Shown: positions 42,451-53,159, counted from the stretch's first letter. The stretch is 64,000 nt of DNA from an uncultured Polaribacter sp. (GCF_947497125.1 NZ_CANMFI010000001.1:496001-560000); one strand, 5' to 3'. Translations and numbers: made by a program. The notes: generated by a model not told the origin, from the letters alone.

Positions 42451-44718
42451 TTAGATTTTAAAATCTATTGAAGTATCTAAAGTTGTTATAGAACTACCGC
42501 CAACAAATATTTTAAATTCACCAGATTCTACAATAAACTTACCTGAATTGTCGTAGAAACCTAGTTCTTTTTCAGTTAATGTAAATTCGATTTTTTTAGT
42601 TTCTCCGGGTTGTATTTCTATCAAATTAAAACCTTTTAACTCTTTAACAGGTCTGGTTATACTTGCAAATAAATCTTGAATATACAACTGTACAACTTCT
42701 TTCCCCTTTAACTTACTGGTATTAGAAACATTTACAGAAACTTTTATCGTGTTATTTTCTTGTTGAACAAGCAAGTCTTTGTATGAAAAGTTTGCATAAC
42801 TTAAACCATGACCAAACGGATACAATGGCGTGTTTTTTTCATCTTGATAATGCGACCAAAAAACAACATCTTTTTCTGGTAATGTTGGTCTACCTGTATT
42901 TTTGTAGTTATAGTAAATTGGTATTTGACCAACATTTCTTGGAAAAGACATTGGTAATTTTCCACTTGGATTATAATCTCCGTACAAAACTTGCGCTATC
43001 GCGTTTCCACTTTGTGACCCTAACTGCCAAGCCTCTACAATTGCAGGTATGTTATTATCTGCCCAATTAATTGTTAAAGGTCTTCCGTTGTTTAAAACCA
43101 AAACAATATTAGAATTTACTTTGTGTATCGCTTTTAATAAATCTTCTTGTACACCTGGCAAATCTAAATTAGTACTACTTCTACCCTCGCCACTTTGGTA
43201 ACCAACTTCACCTAAAACCATTACAACAACATCTGCCTTTTTTGCTACTGAAATAGCTTCTGCAAAATCGCTTTTATCTGTGTTGTTAATATAAACTTCA
43301 GTAATAAAATCTGTCTTACCTAAAGACACATCTGCTCCTTTTGCATACATCAGTTTGTTACCAGTGTATTGTTGCATACCTTCTAATACAGATACAGCAG
43401 AATTGTCTTTTGCTGCAATTCTCCAACTACCTAAAGGACTATTTTTGTCTGAAGCCAAAGCACCAATCAATGCAATTTTTTGACCTTCTTTTTTAAGAGG
43501 CAATGTATTGTTTTCATTTTTTAATAAAACAATACATTTTTTTGCCATGTCAAGAGAAGCCTCATGTATTTTTGCACTTCCAATTATTTCTTTCTCACGT
43601 GTTTCATCACAATATTTATAAGGATCTTCAAACAGGCCCAACTCAAACTTTACACGTAAAATTCTTTTAGCAGCATCATCTATTAACGTTTCTGAAACTT
43701 TACCATCTTTTACCAACGAAGCAAGTTCTTTTACATAGGCATACGATTCCATATCCATATCAGAACCAGCATTTACAGCAATTTCTGCAGCTTGGTTTAA
43801 GTCTTTAGCAAAACCGTGAACTTTCATTTCTATAATTGAACCCCAATCAGAAACTACAAAACCTTTGTAATTCCACTTATCTTTTAGAATTTCTCTTTGT
43901 AAATAAGCATTTCCTGTTGCAGGAATACCGTTTAACTCGTTAAACGAATTCATAAAAGTTTTTACATCTGCTTTTATTGTAGCTTCAAAAGGTGGAAAAA
44001 TTATATTATATAACGTAGAAGTACCCACATCTACAGTATTATAATCTTTACCAGATTCAGAAAAACCATAACCTGCAAAATGTTTTGCACATGCAGCAAT
44101 AGTTCTAGGGTCTGATAAATCTTCTCCTTGAAAGCCTTGTACTCTAGCCATTGCTATTTTACTACCAAGAAAAGGATCTTCTCCGGCTCCTTCCATTACT
44201 CTTCCCCAACGTGCATCTCTAGAAATATCTACCATTGGCGCAAAAGTCCAGTTGATTCCTGCTGCTGCAGCTTCTTCAGCCGCCATTTCAGCAGATTTTT
44301 TAATCGCTTCTAAATCCCAACTCGCAGATTCTGCTAAAGGAATTGGACTTAAAGTTTCATACCCATGTATAACATCAAAACCAATAATTAAAGGGATACC
44401 CAGTCTGGTTTCTTCAACTGCTATTTTTTGAACTGCTTTTACGTCTTTTACACCTCTAACATTTAACATAGAGCCTACCAAACCATTTTTTAAATGGTCG
44501 TATTTATCGGCTTGCTCTCCGTTTTTTGGTGATGGACCTGTTACATTCCAAAAACCATTGTATTGGTTCATTTGCCCTATTTTTTCCTCTAAAGTCATTT
44601 GAGAAAGTAAACTTTCTACTCTTTGATCTATTGAAGCACTTGGGTCTTTAAAAAGATTTTTATCGTTTTTACATGAAGTAAAAACGATAAAAATTATAAC
44701 TGCTAATATTTTTTTCAT
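42451..44718 (-). CDS. GH3 beta-glucosidase, lipoprotein
   Basis: 755 aa. An SPII signal ends at lipobox FTSC (Cys16) followed by KND, an acidic/Lys start that in flavobacteria can direct lipoproteins to the cell surface. The GH3 (alpha/beta)8 domain contains the nucleophile motif GFVVSDWGS (Asp near residue 287); the alpha/beta sandwich and the C-terminal fibronectin-III-like domain follow. It removes glucose from the non-reducing end of beta-glucan oligosaccharides, completing breakdown begun by the GH16 enzyme. Its start codon overlaps the GH16 stop by one base, and it is the last gene of the operon. Confidence 0.93.
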   Translation of the reverse strand: MKKILAVIIFIVFTSCKNDKNLFKDPSASIDQRVESLLSQMTLEEKIGQMNQYNGFWNVTGPSPKNGEQADKYDHLKNGLVGSMLNVRGVKDVKAVQKIAVEETRLGIPLIIGFDVIHGYETLSPIPLAESASWDLEAIKKSAEMAAEEAAAAGINWTFAPMVDISRDARWGRVMEGAGEDPFLGSKIAMARVQGFQGEDLSDPRTIAACAKHFAGYGFSESGKDYNTVDVGTSTLYNIIFPPFEATIKADVKTFMNSFNELNGIPATGNAYLQREILKDKWNYKGFVVSDWGSIIEMKVHGFAKDLNQAAEIAVNAGSDMDMESYAYVKELASLVKDGKVSETLIDDAAKRILRVKFELGLFEDPYKYCDETREKEIIGSAKIHEASLDMAKKCIVLLKNENNTLPLKKEGQKIALIGALASDKNSPLGSWRIAAKDNSAVSVLEGMQQYTGNKLMYAKGADVSLGKTDFITEVYINNTDKSDFAEAISVAKKADVVVMVLGEVGYQSGEGRSSTNLDLPGVQEDLLKAIHKVNSNIVLVLNNGRPLTINWADNNIPAIVEAWQLGSQSGNAIAQVLYGDYNPSGKLPMSFPRNVGQIPIYYNYKNTGRPTLPEKDVVFWSHYQDEKNTPLYPFGHGLSYANFSYKDLLVQQENNTIKVSVNVSNTSKLKGKEVVQLYIQDLFASITRPVKELKGFNLIEIQPGETKKIEFTLTEKELGFYDNSGKFIVESGEFKIFVGGSSITTLDTSIDFKI

Positions 44719-46343
44719 TATTGAAAGACTTTTACATAATCAATTTCCATCATATCTTCTGTAAATGCTGAATCTACAGGGCCTCCTAAAGTACCGCCCA
44801 TTGCAACATTTAAAATTAAAAAGAAATCTTCATTAAAAGGCAAAGTAGAATCATTTGGCAAAGTATGATATACTTGATCATCTATGGCAAACTTAATTTC
44901 TGTTGCAGACCATTCTAAAGTATAATTATGAAACTGAGTTGTAGAAGTCGCTAATTGCGTTGAACTAGAAGGACCACCACCACCAAAATTACCTGGATAA
45001 TGTAACGTGCTTAACACCGTATTTTTATCTGTTCCTTTTTGTTCCATGATATCAATTTCACCAGAAGCTGGCCAACCAACTGTGCTAAAATTAGCACCTA
45101 ACATCCAAATTGCTGGCCACGTACCTGCAGAAGCTGGTAATTTTGCTCTTACTTCTACTCTACCATACGTAAATTCATATAATCCCTGAGATTTTAATCT
45201 TGCCGAAGAATACGCACTTCCATCTGCTTTGGCTTTAATCTTTAAACTACCACCTTCTACAATTGCATTATCTGTGCTATTTGTATAGGTCTGTAATTCT
45301 TGGTTACCCCAACCACCTGCACCTAAATCGTAGGTCCATTTTGTTGCATCTGGCGCTCCATCAGTATTAAAATCATCTTCCCAAACAAGATTTGTATAGG
45401 CAGAATTTAAAGTGTTATCTACAATTGATTCATTTGTTAAAACAACAAACCATGCCAAACCGTCTGCTCCTACTGTTTTAAGCAACATCTCTGTTGCAGA
45501 TCTTGTAATTATTTGATATTGATGATTTCCACCGGTATAGAAGCCTAGGAAACCATTGTTAGAAAGTGTAATTGTCTCTTGACCACTTGGTGCAGTTAAT
45601 GCCCAAACTCCTTCAAAATCATCTAAAGGATAGTTTTCATATTCGCCACCTGGATTTGCTGTAACACCAATATCTCCTAACTCTTGATCCATTGGTCCTT
45701 TTTGGCCAAATATAGTTCCTGTAACATCTTCTACTACGTCATCATTTAAACTATTGGTAACATATTTAATAGTACCATCAACATTAAAAATATACGCATC
45801 ATCATACATACCTGTAATAGATTTTTCTCCTGGAGCAGCAGCATACCAAATTGGATACGTTTCTTCTGCAGGACCTACACCAAAATGTGCAGGATCTTCA
45901 GATTTCACTCTCCAAATCTGAGAACTATCATTGGTTAACATTGTTATTAACTCTGCAGGAGCAGCATAAGTAGACAATACGTCTACAGTTATAATTTTAC
46001 TTGAACTTACACCACCTGTACCAACTGCAACAACATTTATTGTATAGGTTTGTAAACCTAAGTCGCTAAAATTAAAAGTAGTGATTCCTGAAGGCGCTGC
46101 TTTGGCAACTCCTTCAAAGTAATATGTATATGACAATGCATTGTCTGCTGTTGCAGAAAAAGTTACCACACCGCTTCCATCTCCGTTAGGATTTGCGTCA
46201 TCTGCCCCAAATATATCTGCAGAAACATTAATATTTGTTGGAGGAATAATCTCACCAAATTTGTACTCATTCTCTTGACAACCAAGTAAATTAGCTACCA
46301 CTAAAACAAATAGTAAATTGAATATTTTAGTTATTTTCATCAT
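44718..46343 (-). CDS. GH16 endo-beta-1,3-glucanase (laminarinase), lipoprotein
   Basis: 541 aa. An SPII signal ends at LLGC (Cys22). A PKD-like Ig domain lies at about residues 35-125. Next comes a ~160-residue module (SQIWRVKSEDPAHFGVGP ... MYDDAYIF, residues about 140-300) related to the repeats in the neighbouring binding protein. The GH16 catalytic domain (about 320-541) has the active site GEIDIMEQ (ExDxxE, near residue 428). It would cut beta-1,3-glucan at the cell surface. The susC/susD and GH3 partners agree with a laminarin system. No type IX secretion tail is present. Confidence 0.92.
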   Translation of the reverse strand: MMKITKIFNLLFVLVVANLLGCQENEYKFGEIIPPTNINVSADIFGADDANPNGDGSGVVTFSATADNALSYTYYFEGVAKAAPSGITTFNFSDLGLQTYTINVVAVGTGGVSSSKIITVDVLSTYAAPAELITMLTNDSSQIWRVKSEDPAHFGVGPAEETYPIWYAAAPGEKSITGMYDDAYIFNVDGTIKYVTNSLNDDVVEDVTGTIFGQKGPMDQELGDIGVTANPGGEYENYPLDDFEGVWALTAPSGQETITLSNNGFLGFYTGGNHQYQIITRSATEMLLKTVGADGLAWFVVLTNESIVDNTLNSAYTNLVWEDDFNTDGAPDATKWTYDLGAGGWGNQELQTYTNSTDNAIVEGGSLKIKAKADGSAYSSARLKSQGLYEFTYGRVEVRAKLPASAGTWPAIWMLGANFSTVGWPASGEIDIMEQKGTDKNTVLSTLHYPGNFGGGGPSSSTQLATSTTQFHNYTLEWSATEIKFAIDDQVYHTLPNDSTLPFNEDFFLILNVAMGGTLGGPVDSAFTEDMMEIDYVKVFQ

Positions 46344-46351
46344 AATATTTT

Positions 46352-48424
46352 TTATTGTTTTACTAATTTATAAGTCCAAAAAGCAGTTCCGTTGCCAACC
46401 TCTATTAGCAGTTCCATTTCTGTATTATTATTAGAAAGTGACACTACGGTGTATGTAATTGAATCTGGAGCATCATTTGGATTTGACAACTCATTGGCAT
46501 TGTTCACTTTTGCCAAACCTATATAAGCACCTTTACCATTTAATTTTATGGTATTGGCTGTAGCATCATATTCGTAAGTTGCAGAAGTAGATCCATCGTG
46601 AGGTGTAACTGGAGCACCACAAGCATCTGAACCACCTTGCCAAGCTTCTACCCAAGTATCTGTTCCTAATTTATTTTCAAAATTACCACCAGAAAACACA
46701 TACTCATCATCAAAATAACAAGCTCTTTGTGTAACACCTGCTGCATCTATAGACCACCACTCTCCACTACCGGCAGCAGGACCTACTTTTAAAGAACCTG
46801 CTTCTTCAGCAACTTTCCAAGTACCGTCTATTGGGCTAGAAGCGACGCTTCCATCTTTAACCATTTTATAAGTCCAAAAAACACCAGAACCAGCTTCAAC
46901 ACTAACTTCCATCTCTGTGTTATTGTTAGATAAAGTAATATCATAAGTAATAGAAGAGGTAATTGGCACGTTTGGTAATTCGCCAGTATTTAAAGCTTTT
47001 GGTAAACCTAAATAAGAACCTTCACCAGAAATTGTAACTTTATTTGTTGCTGCATCATGAATAAAGGTTGCTTGTCCTCCATTATGAGGAGCTACAGGAG
47101 CCCCACAACTATCTGAGCCACCTTGCCAACCTTCTGTCCAGGTTGCTGTTCCTAATTCGTTTTTAAAACTAAAATCTGCACCAAAAACATAAGTATCATC
47201 ATAATAACAAGCTCTAAGAGCAACACCAGCGTCATCTATAGACCACCATTCTCCGCTTCCTTTAGAAGGACCTACTTTTAATGACCCAGCTTCAGTAGCT
47301 ACTCTCCAAGTTCCTGTTAATACAGAAGCTGCAGAAGGAGCCTTATAGAAGTATAAATTATCTATAAAAACAGTTCCACCACCTACAAGCTTGAATTGCA
47401 TAATATCACTAATAGACAAACCTTGATCGGTAAAATCTGTTAGAGGAATATCAAAACTATTCCATTGGTCTGCTACCAAATCTTTGGTTACAAAAAACTC
47501 TGCTGAACTTGCACTAATAGGAAAAATATCTATTGAAGTTGCATCTGCTGTCCATACATCTATATGAAGTGTTTCCATAGAAGACGCATCTTGTAGATTT
47601 CCAGAAAAATCTATTCCTTGATAATTTAAATTACTATACTGTAACATTTTATCACCATTTAAATCAAACAAAGCATATTGTGTTTGTTGACCCCAATTTG
47701 GATAATAATCTACACCTGTAATAGCTGTGTAAGCATCACTAAAAACAGAAATCACATCAATATCGTTTCTTGAAGGAGGTGTTGTTGCAGAAGCCAAAGG
47801 AGCTAAAATAGCAGTAACCTCGAAACTTGCTGTATACTCTGTGGTAGCAATAGCACCACCTTTAGCAATTACCTTAATATCATACGTACCTGCATCTGTG
47901 TATTGATAATTAATTGTTTCGCCAATGTTTGCAGTTAAAACAGGTTGTGTTACACCAGATTCACCAGAATAAAACTCGTATGTTGTTGCAAAACTTGCCT
48001 CTGCAGTTACATTTACTTGTTTAGAAATTGCTGCATCGTTCTCTACAGTAACCACTAAATTTTGTGGTGCTTGAAAAGAAACCACCAGTGGTACTATAAC
48101 CTCTGCTGTTTTACCTATAGAGTTGTATGCAACCACCTTAACATCATAAGTGCCTTCTGCATAGGTATGTGTTGTACTTTTACCTTGTTCTAACTTTTCT
48201 GGTGTTGTAGTTGCATCACCATAAAAAATATTAAAATAAATTGCGCCTTCTGCTGTTGGCATTATAGTTACAACACCCGTATTATCTTGCGTTATGTTGT
48301 AAGTTGCAGTAACATTAGAAGGTAAAGGAATGTTTTCTAGAAAATCTAAATTTTCGTTTTCGGTACAAGCACTAATAAAAACTAAAATAATTAGTGCTTT
48401 AAATATTGTTTTTAATTGTTTCAT
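46352..48424 (-). CDS. Surface glycan-binding lipoprotein with two copies of an unassigned domain
   Basis: 690 aa. An SPII signal ends at ISAC (Cys20) followed by TENE. Two PKD/Ig-like domains occupy about residues 30-205. A jelly-roll-like, CBM-type region (YPNWGQQTQYALFDL ... GGGTVFIDNLYFYK) covers about 225-365. Then two ~155-residue repeats follow, each starting GTW(R/K)VA and containing EAGSLKVGP, GSGEWWSID, RACY and GGSD.CGAPV. In a susC-susD operon the third gene usually codes for a surface glycan-binding protein, and I assign that role by position. No catalytic motif is visible. Confidence 0.8.
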   Translation of the reverse strand: MKQLKTIFKALIILVFISACTENENLDFLENIPLPSNVTATYNITQDNTGVVTIMPTAEGAIYFNIFYGDATTTPEKLEQGKSTTHTYAEGTYDVKVVAYNSIGKTAEVIVPLVVSFQAPQNLVVTVENDAAISKQVNVTAEASFATTYEFYSGESGVTQPVLTANIGETINYQYTDAGTYDIKVIAKGGAIATTEYTASFEVTAILAPLASATTPPSRNDIDVISVFSDAYTAITGVDYYPNWGQQTQYALFDLNGDKMLQYSNLNYQGIDFSGNLQDASSMETLHIDVWTADATSIDIFPISASSAEFFVTKDLVADQWNSFDIPLTDFTDQGLSISDIMQFKLVGGGTVFIDNLYFYKAPSAASVLTGTWRVATEAGSLKVGPSKGSGEWWSIDDAGVALRACYYDDTYVFGADFSFKNELGTATWTEGWQGGSDSCGAPVAPHNGGQATFIHDAATNKVTISGEGSYLGLPKALNTGELPNVPITSSITYDITLSNNNTEMEVSVEAGSGVFWTYKMVKDGSVASSPIDGTWKVAEEAGSLKVGPAAGSGEWWSIDAAGVTQRACYFDDEYVFSGGNFENKLGTDTWVEAWQGGSDACGAPVTPHDGSTSATYEYDATANTIKLNGKGAYIGLAKVNNANELSNPNDAPDSITYTVVSLSNNNTEMELLIEVGNGTAFWTYKLVKQ
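46355..47320 (-). repeat. Tandem domain duplication inside the glycan-binding protein
   Basis: Two adjacent coding repeats, about 46860-47320 and 46355-46838, encode very similar ~155-residue domains (shared GSGEWWSID, AGV, RACY, DD.YVF, LGT.TW and WQGGSD motifs). A more divergent third copy is inside the GH16 enzyme. Confidence 0.75.
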
Positions 48425-48450
48425 ATTTTCTAATATTAATATGTTAAATT

Positions 48451-49935
48451 TTAGTAACCTTCATTTTGAGACCAATTACCTTGTGAGAATTGAATTTCTT
48501 CAATTGGAATTGGAAAAACCTCGTTTTTATTAGGTGTAAAACCAGGTATTTCTGATCCTCTACCGGTTCTAACCAAATCGAAAAAATGATGTCCTTCTCC
48601 AACTAACTCCACTCTTCTTTCGTGATAAATTGCGTCTGTTAAATCTGAGCCACTCAACGTAATATTATTTGTAGTGTTGCCAAAAGCTCTTTCTCTAACT
48701 CTATTTAAAAACAATCTAGCCTTTGTATCATTAGGTATTGCTTTTCTGTTATTTGCTTCTGCTGCCAATAATAAAACATCTGCAAATCGTATGGCTCTGT
48801 AGTTGTTTGGATTGGTTAAATTTAAATCTCCTGCAGCATCTGCACTTCTTTTTCTAGGGATGTACTTTCTGTTGAAAAAACCTGTATGCTCATAACCTGT
48901 TGTAAAAGTTGCGCCTGTTGTTGTTGCCCAAGCATCTATGTCTAAAATTGCTACTTCTTTACGATTGTCTCCTGCTTCAAATTGATCTACCATTTCTTGG
49001 GTAGGAACATTAAAACTAAAACCAGAAGTAAACAAATCTCCAGAATAACCTCTTACTCCCTGAAAACCAACTGCAACATTACCTTCACTACACTGTAAAC
49101 AACCAAAACCGGCTCCTTGTATGTCTGTATATTGAACTTCAAAAACAGATCCTACTCCATTTTCTCCTTGAAACTCGAAAATTTTATTGTAATCTGTTTC
49201 TAACATAAACCCACCGTTAGTAATTACGCTGTCAAATATATCTGAAGCCTCTGTAAACTTTTCTTGGTAAACATATACTTTACCTAACAAAGCCTCTGCA
49301 GCAGCTTTTGTTGCTCTACCTACTTGTGGAGTGGTGTATTCTAAATTATCTACTGCATATTTTAAATCTTCTTCTATTAAATTATACACCTCATTTATTG
49401 GAGCTCTTGGTATGGTCTTTTCATCACCTACAGAAAAACGACCTTCTGGTTTAATTGGAATTGCACCAAACCATTTTACCAATTCGAAATTATAATACGC
49501 TCTTAAAAAACGTGCTTCTCCAATAATTACATTTTTTCCTTCAAAATCTGTTTTGTCTTGATTTTCTATGATATACGCAGCTCTGTTAACACCACCATAC
49601 ATCCAACTCCAAAGATTTTGTAATTGAGAATTTACAGGTGTATGTGTCATGTCATCTATTTGCTGATAACCAGGTACATCTGTTGCACTTTCTCCACCTG
49701 CAAGTGTATTGTTAGAAGCTATTTCGCCCATTAATACATTTATAAAGGTAGATTGTAAAGGATCATAGGCAGCAACTAAGGCGTTGTAATAATCTGCTTC
49801 TGAATTAAAGAATGATTCAGAATCTTCTGCATACACCTTTGTATTGTCTAAATACTCGTCTGAACAAGCTGTTGTTAAGAACAAACTTGTAATCATCAGT
49901 ATTAAAATTGATAAATTATTTTGTATTTTTTTCAT
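48451..49935 (-). CDS. susD: SusD/RagB family outer-membrane glycan-binding lipoprotein
   Basis: 494 aa. An SPII signal ends at TTAC (Cys24) followed by SDEY. The TPR-rich SusD fold is seen in segments such as ARFLRAYYNFELVKWFGAIP (near residue 141), AAAEALLGKVYVYQEKFTEA (near 208), RFADVLLLAAEANNR (near 384) and the C-terminal ERRVELVGEGHHFFDLVRTG (near 440). SusD proteins form the lid of the SusC pore and hold the glycan for import. It starts 13 nt after susC and precedes the glycan-binding lipoprotein gene by 27 nt. Confidence 0.97.
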   Translation of the reverse strand: MKKIQNNLSILILMITSLFLTTACSDEYLDNTKVYAEDSESFFNSEADYYNALVAAYDPLQSTFINVLMGEIASNNTLAGGESATDVPGYQQIDDMTHTPVNSQLQNLWSWMYGGVNRAAYIIENQDKTDFEGKNVIIGEARFLRAYYNFELVKWFGAIPIKPEGRFSVGDEKTIPRAPINEVYNLIEEDLKYAVDNLEYTTPQVGRATKAAAEALLGKVYVYQEKFTEASDIFDSVITNGGFMLETDYNKIFEFQGENGVGSVFEVQYTDIQGAGFGCLQCSEGNVAVGFQGVRGYSGDLFTSGFSFNVPTQEMVDQFEAGDNRKEVAILDIDAWATTTGATFTTGYEHTGFFNRKYIPRKRSADAAGDLNLTNPNNYRAIRFADVLLLAAEANNRKAIPNDTKARLFLNRVRERAFGNTTNNITLSGSDLTDAIYHERRVELVGEGHHFFDLVRTGRGSEIPGFTPNKNEVFPIPIEEIQFSQGNWSQNEGY

Positions 49936-49947
49936 CTTTCGTTCTTT

Positions 49948-52900
49948 TTAAAATTCAACATTTAAACCTATAATAAATTGTCTTGCAGAAGGATATGATC
50001 CGTAATCTATACCTGCACCAATAGCGCCACCGTTAATTGTTGGATCGAAACCAGAGTAATCTGTAAGAGTAAATAAGTTATTGATGCTTGTGTACAATCT
50101 TAACTTAGCAACACCCACTTTTTCTAATGTATTCGGAGAAAAGTTATACCCAATTTGAATGTTTTGCAATCTTAAAAAAGAAGCATCTTCTACAAAAAAG
50201 TCTGAAAACAACTTATTATTTGTTGCATCATTAGTTAATCTTGGTACGGAGTTACTTGTTCCTTCGCCAGTCCATCTGTCTAAATAATAGGCTGGTTTAT
50301 TAACATTTGGTAAAAAACGTTCGTAATTACGTACCATTTCTTTGCCTAATTCTGAATATAAGTATGCACTAAAATCCCAGTTTTTATACCTTCCAGAAAG
50401 GTTAAAGCCCATGAAGAAATCTGCTTGTGGTTTTCCTATGTTCGTTCTGTCATTTATATCTATTACGCCATCCTCATTTACATCTTTATATCTAATGTCT
50501 CCTGGTGAAGTAACATTTGCTCCTAAATCATTTTGAGAAGGATGTGCATCTATTTCTGCTTGATTTTGAAAAATACCATCTGTTTGCAAACCATAAAAAT
50601 AACCTATAGACTGCCCTACTTCCATTCTTGATGGAGGCAAATTACCAATAGCAAAAGAACCACCCTCTATAAAAGCACCTCCATTAACATCTGTTACCTC
50701 ATTTTTAACATAAGTTACATTGTAAGAAAGATTTAAAGAAGCATCTTCTGTATTTATTGCGTTGTAATTAATAGCTAATTCTGCACCCGTATTTTTAGAA
50801 GTACCAGCATTTACTGTTGGATTTCCACCTCCAGGAGCGCCTGTTCCTAAAATACCAGAAACCGGAAAATTTTCTATTAACAGATTTTCTCTACTTTCTT
50901 CAAAATAATCTGCAACAATAGAAAGCTTATCATTGAAAAAGTTAACATCTAAACCAATGTCTAACTTTACTGCAGTTTCCCATTGCGCTAACGGATTTGG
51001 AATTCTACCCTGTGCTGTACCGTCTACCAAAGAACCATCTAAAACATACGTTCCTTCACCACTTAAAAATGACCTGTTTAAATTATTGCCTACTAAGTTT
51101 CCTAAAGTACCATAACTTGCTCTTAATTTTAAGAAACTAATAGTTTCATTATCCTTTAAAAAATCTTCATCAGACAACTTCCAACCTGTGGTTGCAGACC
51201 AAAAATGATCTACTCTTAAGTTTTTATCAAAAACAGAAGCCGCATCTCTTCTAACTAATCCAGAAAACAAATATTTCCCTTTATAATCGTATTGTAATCT
51301 TGAAAAGTAAGAAATCAATCTTAAATCATTAAAACCAGCATTTAAACTTCTTTGTTCGTTTTGAGGATCTGTTAAACTTAAATCTGCAAAATCATACGAA
51401 TTGTTAGGTACATTTATACCTGTAGCATAAATACCATCAAATAAATCGTTTTGCACACTTGTACCTAAAGTAAAGGTAGTATTGTGGTTTTCTGCAAAGG
51501 TTTTTTCATAGTTCGCAAAGTTTTCCCAAACAACTCTTGTAGAGGTTTGTTTGTATTGATAAACAGAACTTTGCAACTGGTTAAACACCTTGCTAGAACC
51601 ATAAGATTGTATAGGTGTAAAAGTACGTCCTTTATCATTGTATATCTTATAACCTAATCTAGACGTTATAGACAAACCTTCTATAGGTTTATACTCTAAC
51701 TTAAAGTTTCCTTCTAAACCGTTTCCATTATATTCATTAAATGTATTGTTTAATTGACTTAATGGATTAACAATTTCTATCCCTAAAAAGTTAGCAGTAT
51801 CATCTTCATCCAAACCAAAAGTTGGTGCAAAATTTAATCCATTAAATAATACTGAGTTATCAAAACCATTAGAGGCAGAAGTATAATAATTTGCAATTAC
51901 AGAGAAGTTTAACTTGTCTGATAAATCAACTCCTAAATTCAACTTAATATTATTTCTTATAAAGTTAGAGTTTTGTTTGGCAATGATACCCTCTTGCTCA
52001 GTTCTAGATGCAGACATAAAATACCTAAAATTTTCGCCACCACCTGCAACACTAATGTTATGGTTCATTAATAGTGCATCATTAAATAATTCGTCCTGAA
52101 AATCTGAACCAACACCTAACTGAGATACATCATTGTATGGTAATGATTGCCCACTAACAGCATATGCCTCATTTAAAACTAATGCATATTCTGTTGCATT
52201 TAAGTAGTTTAATTTACGAGTTGTTTGCTGTAAAGAAGCAAAAGTTTGATATTTAACTGAAGGTGCTTTATTCTTTTTACCAATTTTAGTGGTAACTAAA
52301 ACTACACCATTTGCACCTTTAATACCATAAATTGCCGCTTGTGCATCTTTTAAAACCGTTATAGATTCTATATCATTTGGGTTGATACTATTCAAATCTC
52401 CCTCATAACCATCTACAATTGTTAAGGGCTGGTTATTTGTGTTAGAACTTACACCACGAATTAAAATGTTAACTTTAGCACCAGGAGCACCAGAAGATAA
52501 ATTAACAGCCACACCAGAGGTAGTACCTTGTAAAGCGGTTGTTGCATCGATTGGTTTTAAGACCTCAAAGGTTTCTTCTCCTACGATAGAAACAGAACCC
52601 GTAACGTCTTTTCTTTTTTGCTTACCATAACCTACTACAATAATCTCATCTAAAGCTTCTGCTTGTATTTCTAATGATACATTTATTGTGGCACTGTTTA
52701 CAGTTACTTCTTTTTGTTTGTAACCTAAATACCTAAAAACTAATACTGACCCAGAAGTAATATTTTGAAGCGAATACATTCCGTCAAAATCGCTTTCTGC
52801 TCCCAATTTAGTTCCTTTAACAATTACACTCACTCCTGGAAGTACATCTCCATTAGCAGCATCTTTTACAACACCCTTTACATTTAAAGTTTGTGCAGTT

Positions 52901-52950
52901 ACAGCAAAACCTATAAATAAAAGAATTAAAAATGTGATTTGTTTTCTCAT
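49948..52950 (-). CDS. susC: SusC/RagA family TonB-dependent glycan importer
   Basis: 1000 aa. A signal peptide (residues 1-19) is followed by a carboxypeptidase-regulatory-like domain (LNVKGVVKDAANGDVLPGVS, near 21-40), then a TonB box region (DEIIVVGYGKQKRKDVTGSV, near 102) and the plug (TIVDGYEGDLNSINPNDIES, near 178). The remainder is a 22-strand barrel ending in aromatic Phe (LNVEF). It brings oligosaccharides across the outer membrane with SusD. It is the first gene of the five-gene beta-glucan operon. No clear TAnnTTTG box was found in the 209-nt upstream gap. Confidence 0.97.
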   Translation of the reverse strand: MRKQITFLILLFIGFAVTAQTLNVKGVVKDAANGDVLPGVSVIVKGTKLGAESDFDGMYSLQNITSGSVLVFRYLGYKQKEVTVNSATINVSLEIQAEALDEIIVVGYGKQKRKDVTGSVSIVGEETFEVLKPIDATTALQGTTSGVAVNLSSGAPGAKVNILIRGVSSNTNNQPLTIVDGYEGDLNSINPNDIESITVLKDAQAAIYGIKGANGVVLVTTKIGKKNKAPSVKYQTFASLQQTTRKLNYLNATEYALVLNEAYAVSGQSLPYNDVSQLGVGSDFQDELFNDALLMNHNISVAGGGENFRYFMSASRTEQEGIIAKQNSNFIRNNIKLNLGVDLSDKLNFSVIANYYTSASNGFDNSVLFNGLNFAPTFGLDEDDTANFLGIEIVNPLSQLNNTFNEYNGNGLEGNFKLEYKPIEGLSITSRLGYKIYNDKGRTFTPIQSYGSSKVFNQLQSSVYQYKQTSTRVVWENFANYEKTFAENHNTTFTLGTSVQNDLFDGIYATGINVPNNSYDFADLSLTDPQNEQRSLNAGFNDLRLISYFSRLQYDYKGKYLFSGLVRRDAASVFDKNLRVDHFWSATTGWKLSDEDFLKDNETISFLKLRASYGTLGNLVGNNLNRSFLSGEGTYVLDGSLVDGTAQGRIPNPLAQWETAVKLDIGLDVNFFNDKLSIVADYFEESRENLLIENFPVSGILGTGAPGGGNPTVNAGTSKNTGAELAINYNAINTEDASLNLSYNVTYVKNEVTDVNGGAFIEGGSFAIGNLPPSRMEVGQSIGYFYGLQTDGIFQNQAEIDAHPSQNDLGANVTSPGDIRYKDVNEDGVIDINDRTNIGKPQADFFMGFNLSGRYKNWDFSAYLYSELGKEMVRNYERFLPNVNKPAYYLDRWTGEGTSNSVPRLTNDATNNKLFSDFFVEDASFLRLQNIQIGYNFSPNTLEKVGVAKLRLYTSINNLFTLTDYSGFDPTINGGAIGAGIDYGSYPSARQFIIGLNVEF

Positions 52951-53159
52951 GAATTAAGAATTTTAATTTTTTGATAAATTTAACACCTTATTGTTATTAA
53001 ATTAACAAATACCACCACAACAAAAAACATACATAGCAATATTTAGGAAAAATTTACAATGTTTATGTAATATATGTTCAGTTTATTTTATGTGAAAAAA
53101 GAAACAAAAAAACCTAATGTTGTGGTAATGTATGGGTAATAAATAACCTTGATGTAGTC
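52951..53159. other. Gap between susC and the regulator gene, presumed susC control region
   Basis: 209 nt, strongly AT-rich. The susC promoter should lie here, but I see no TAnnTTTG match on the minus strand and no convincing terminator for the regulator gene. Activator-dependent promoters of such operons often lack good core elements. Confidence 0.4.
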
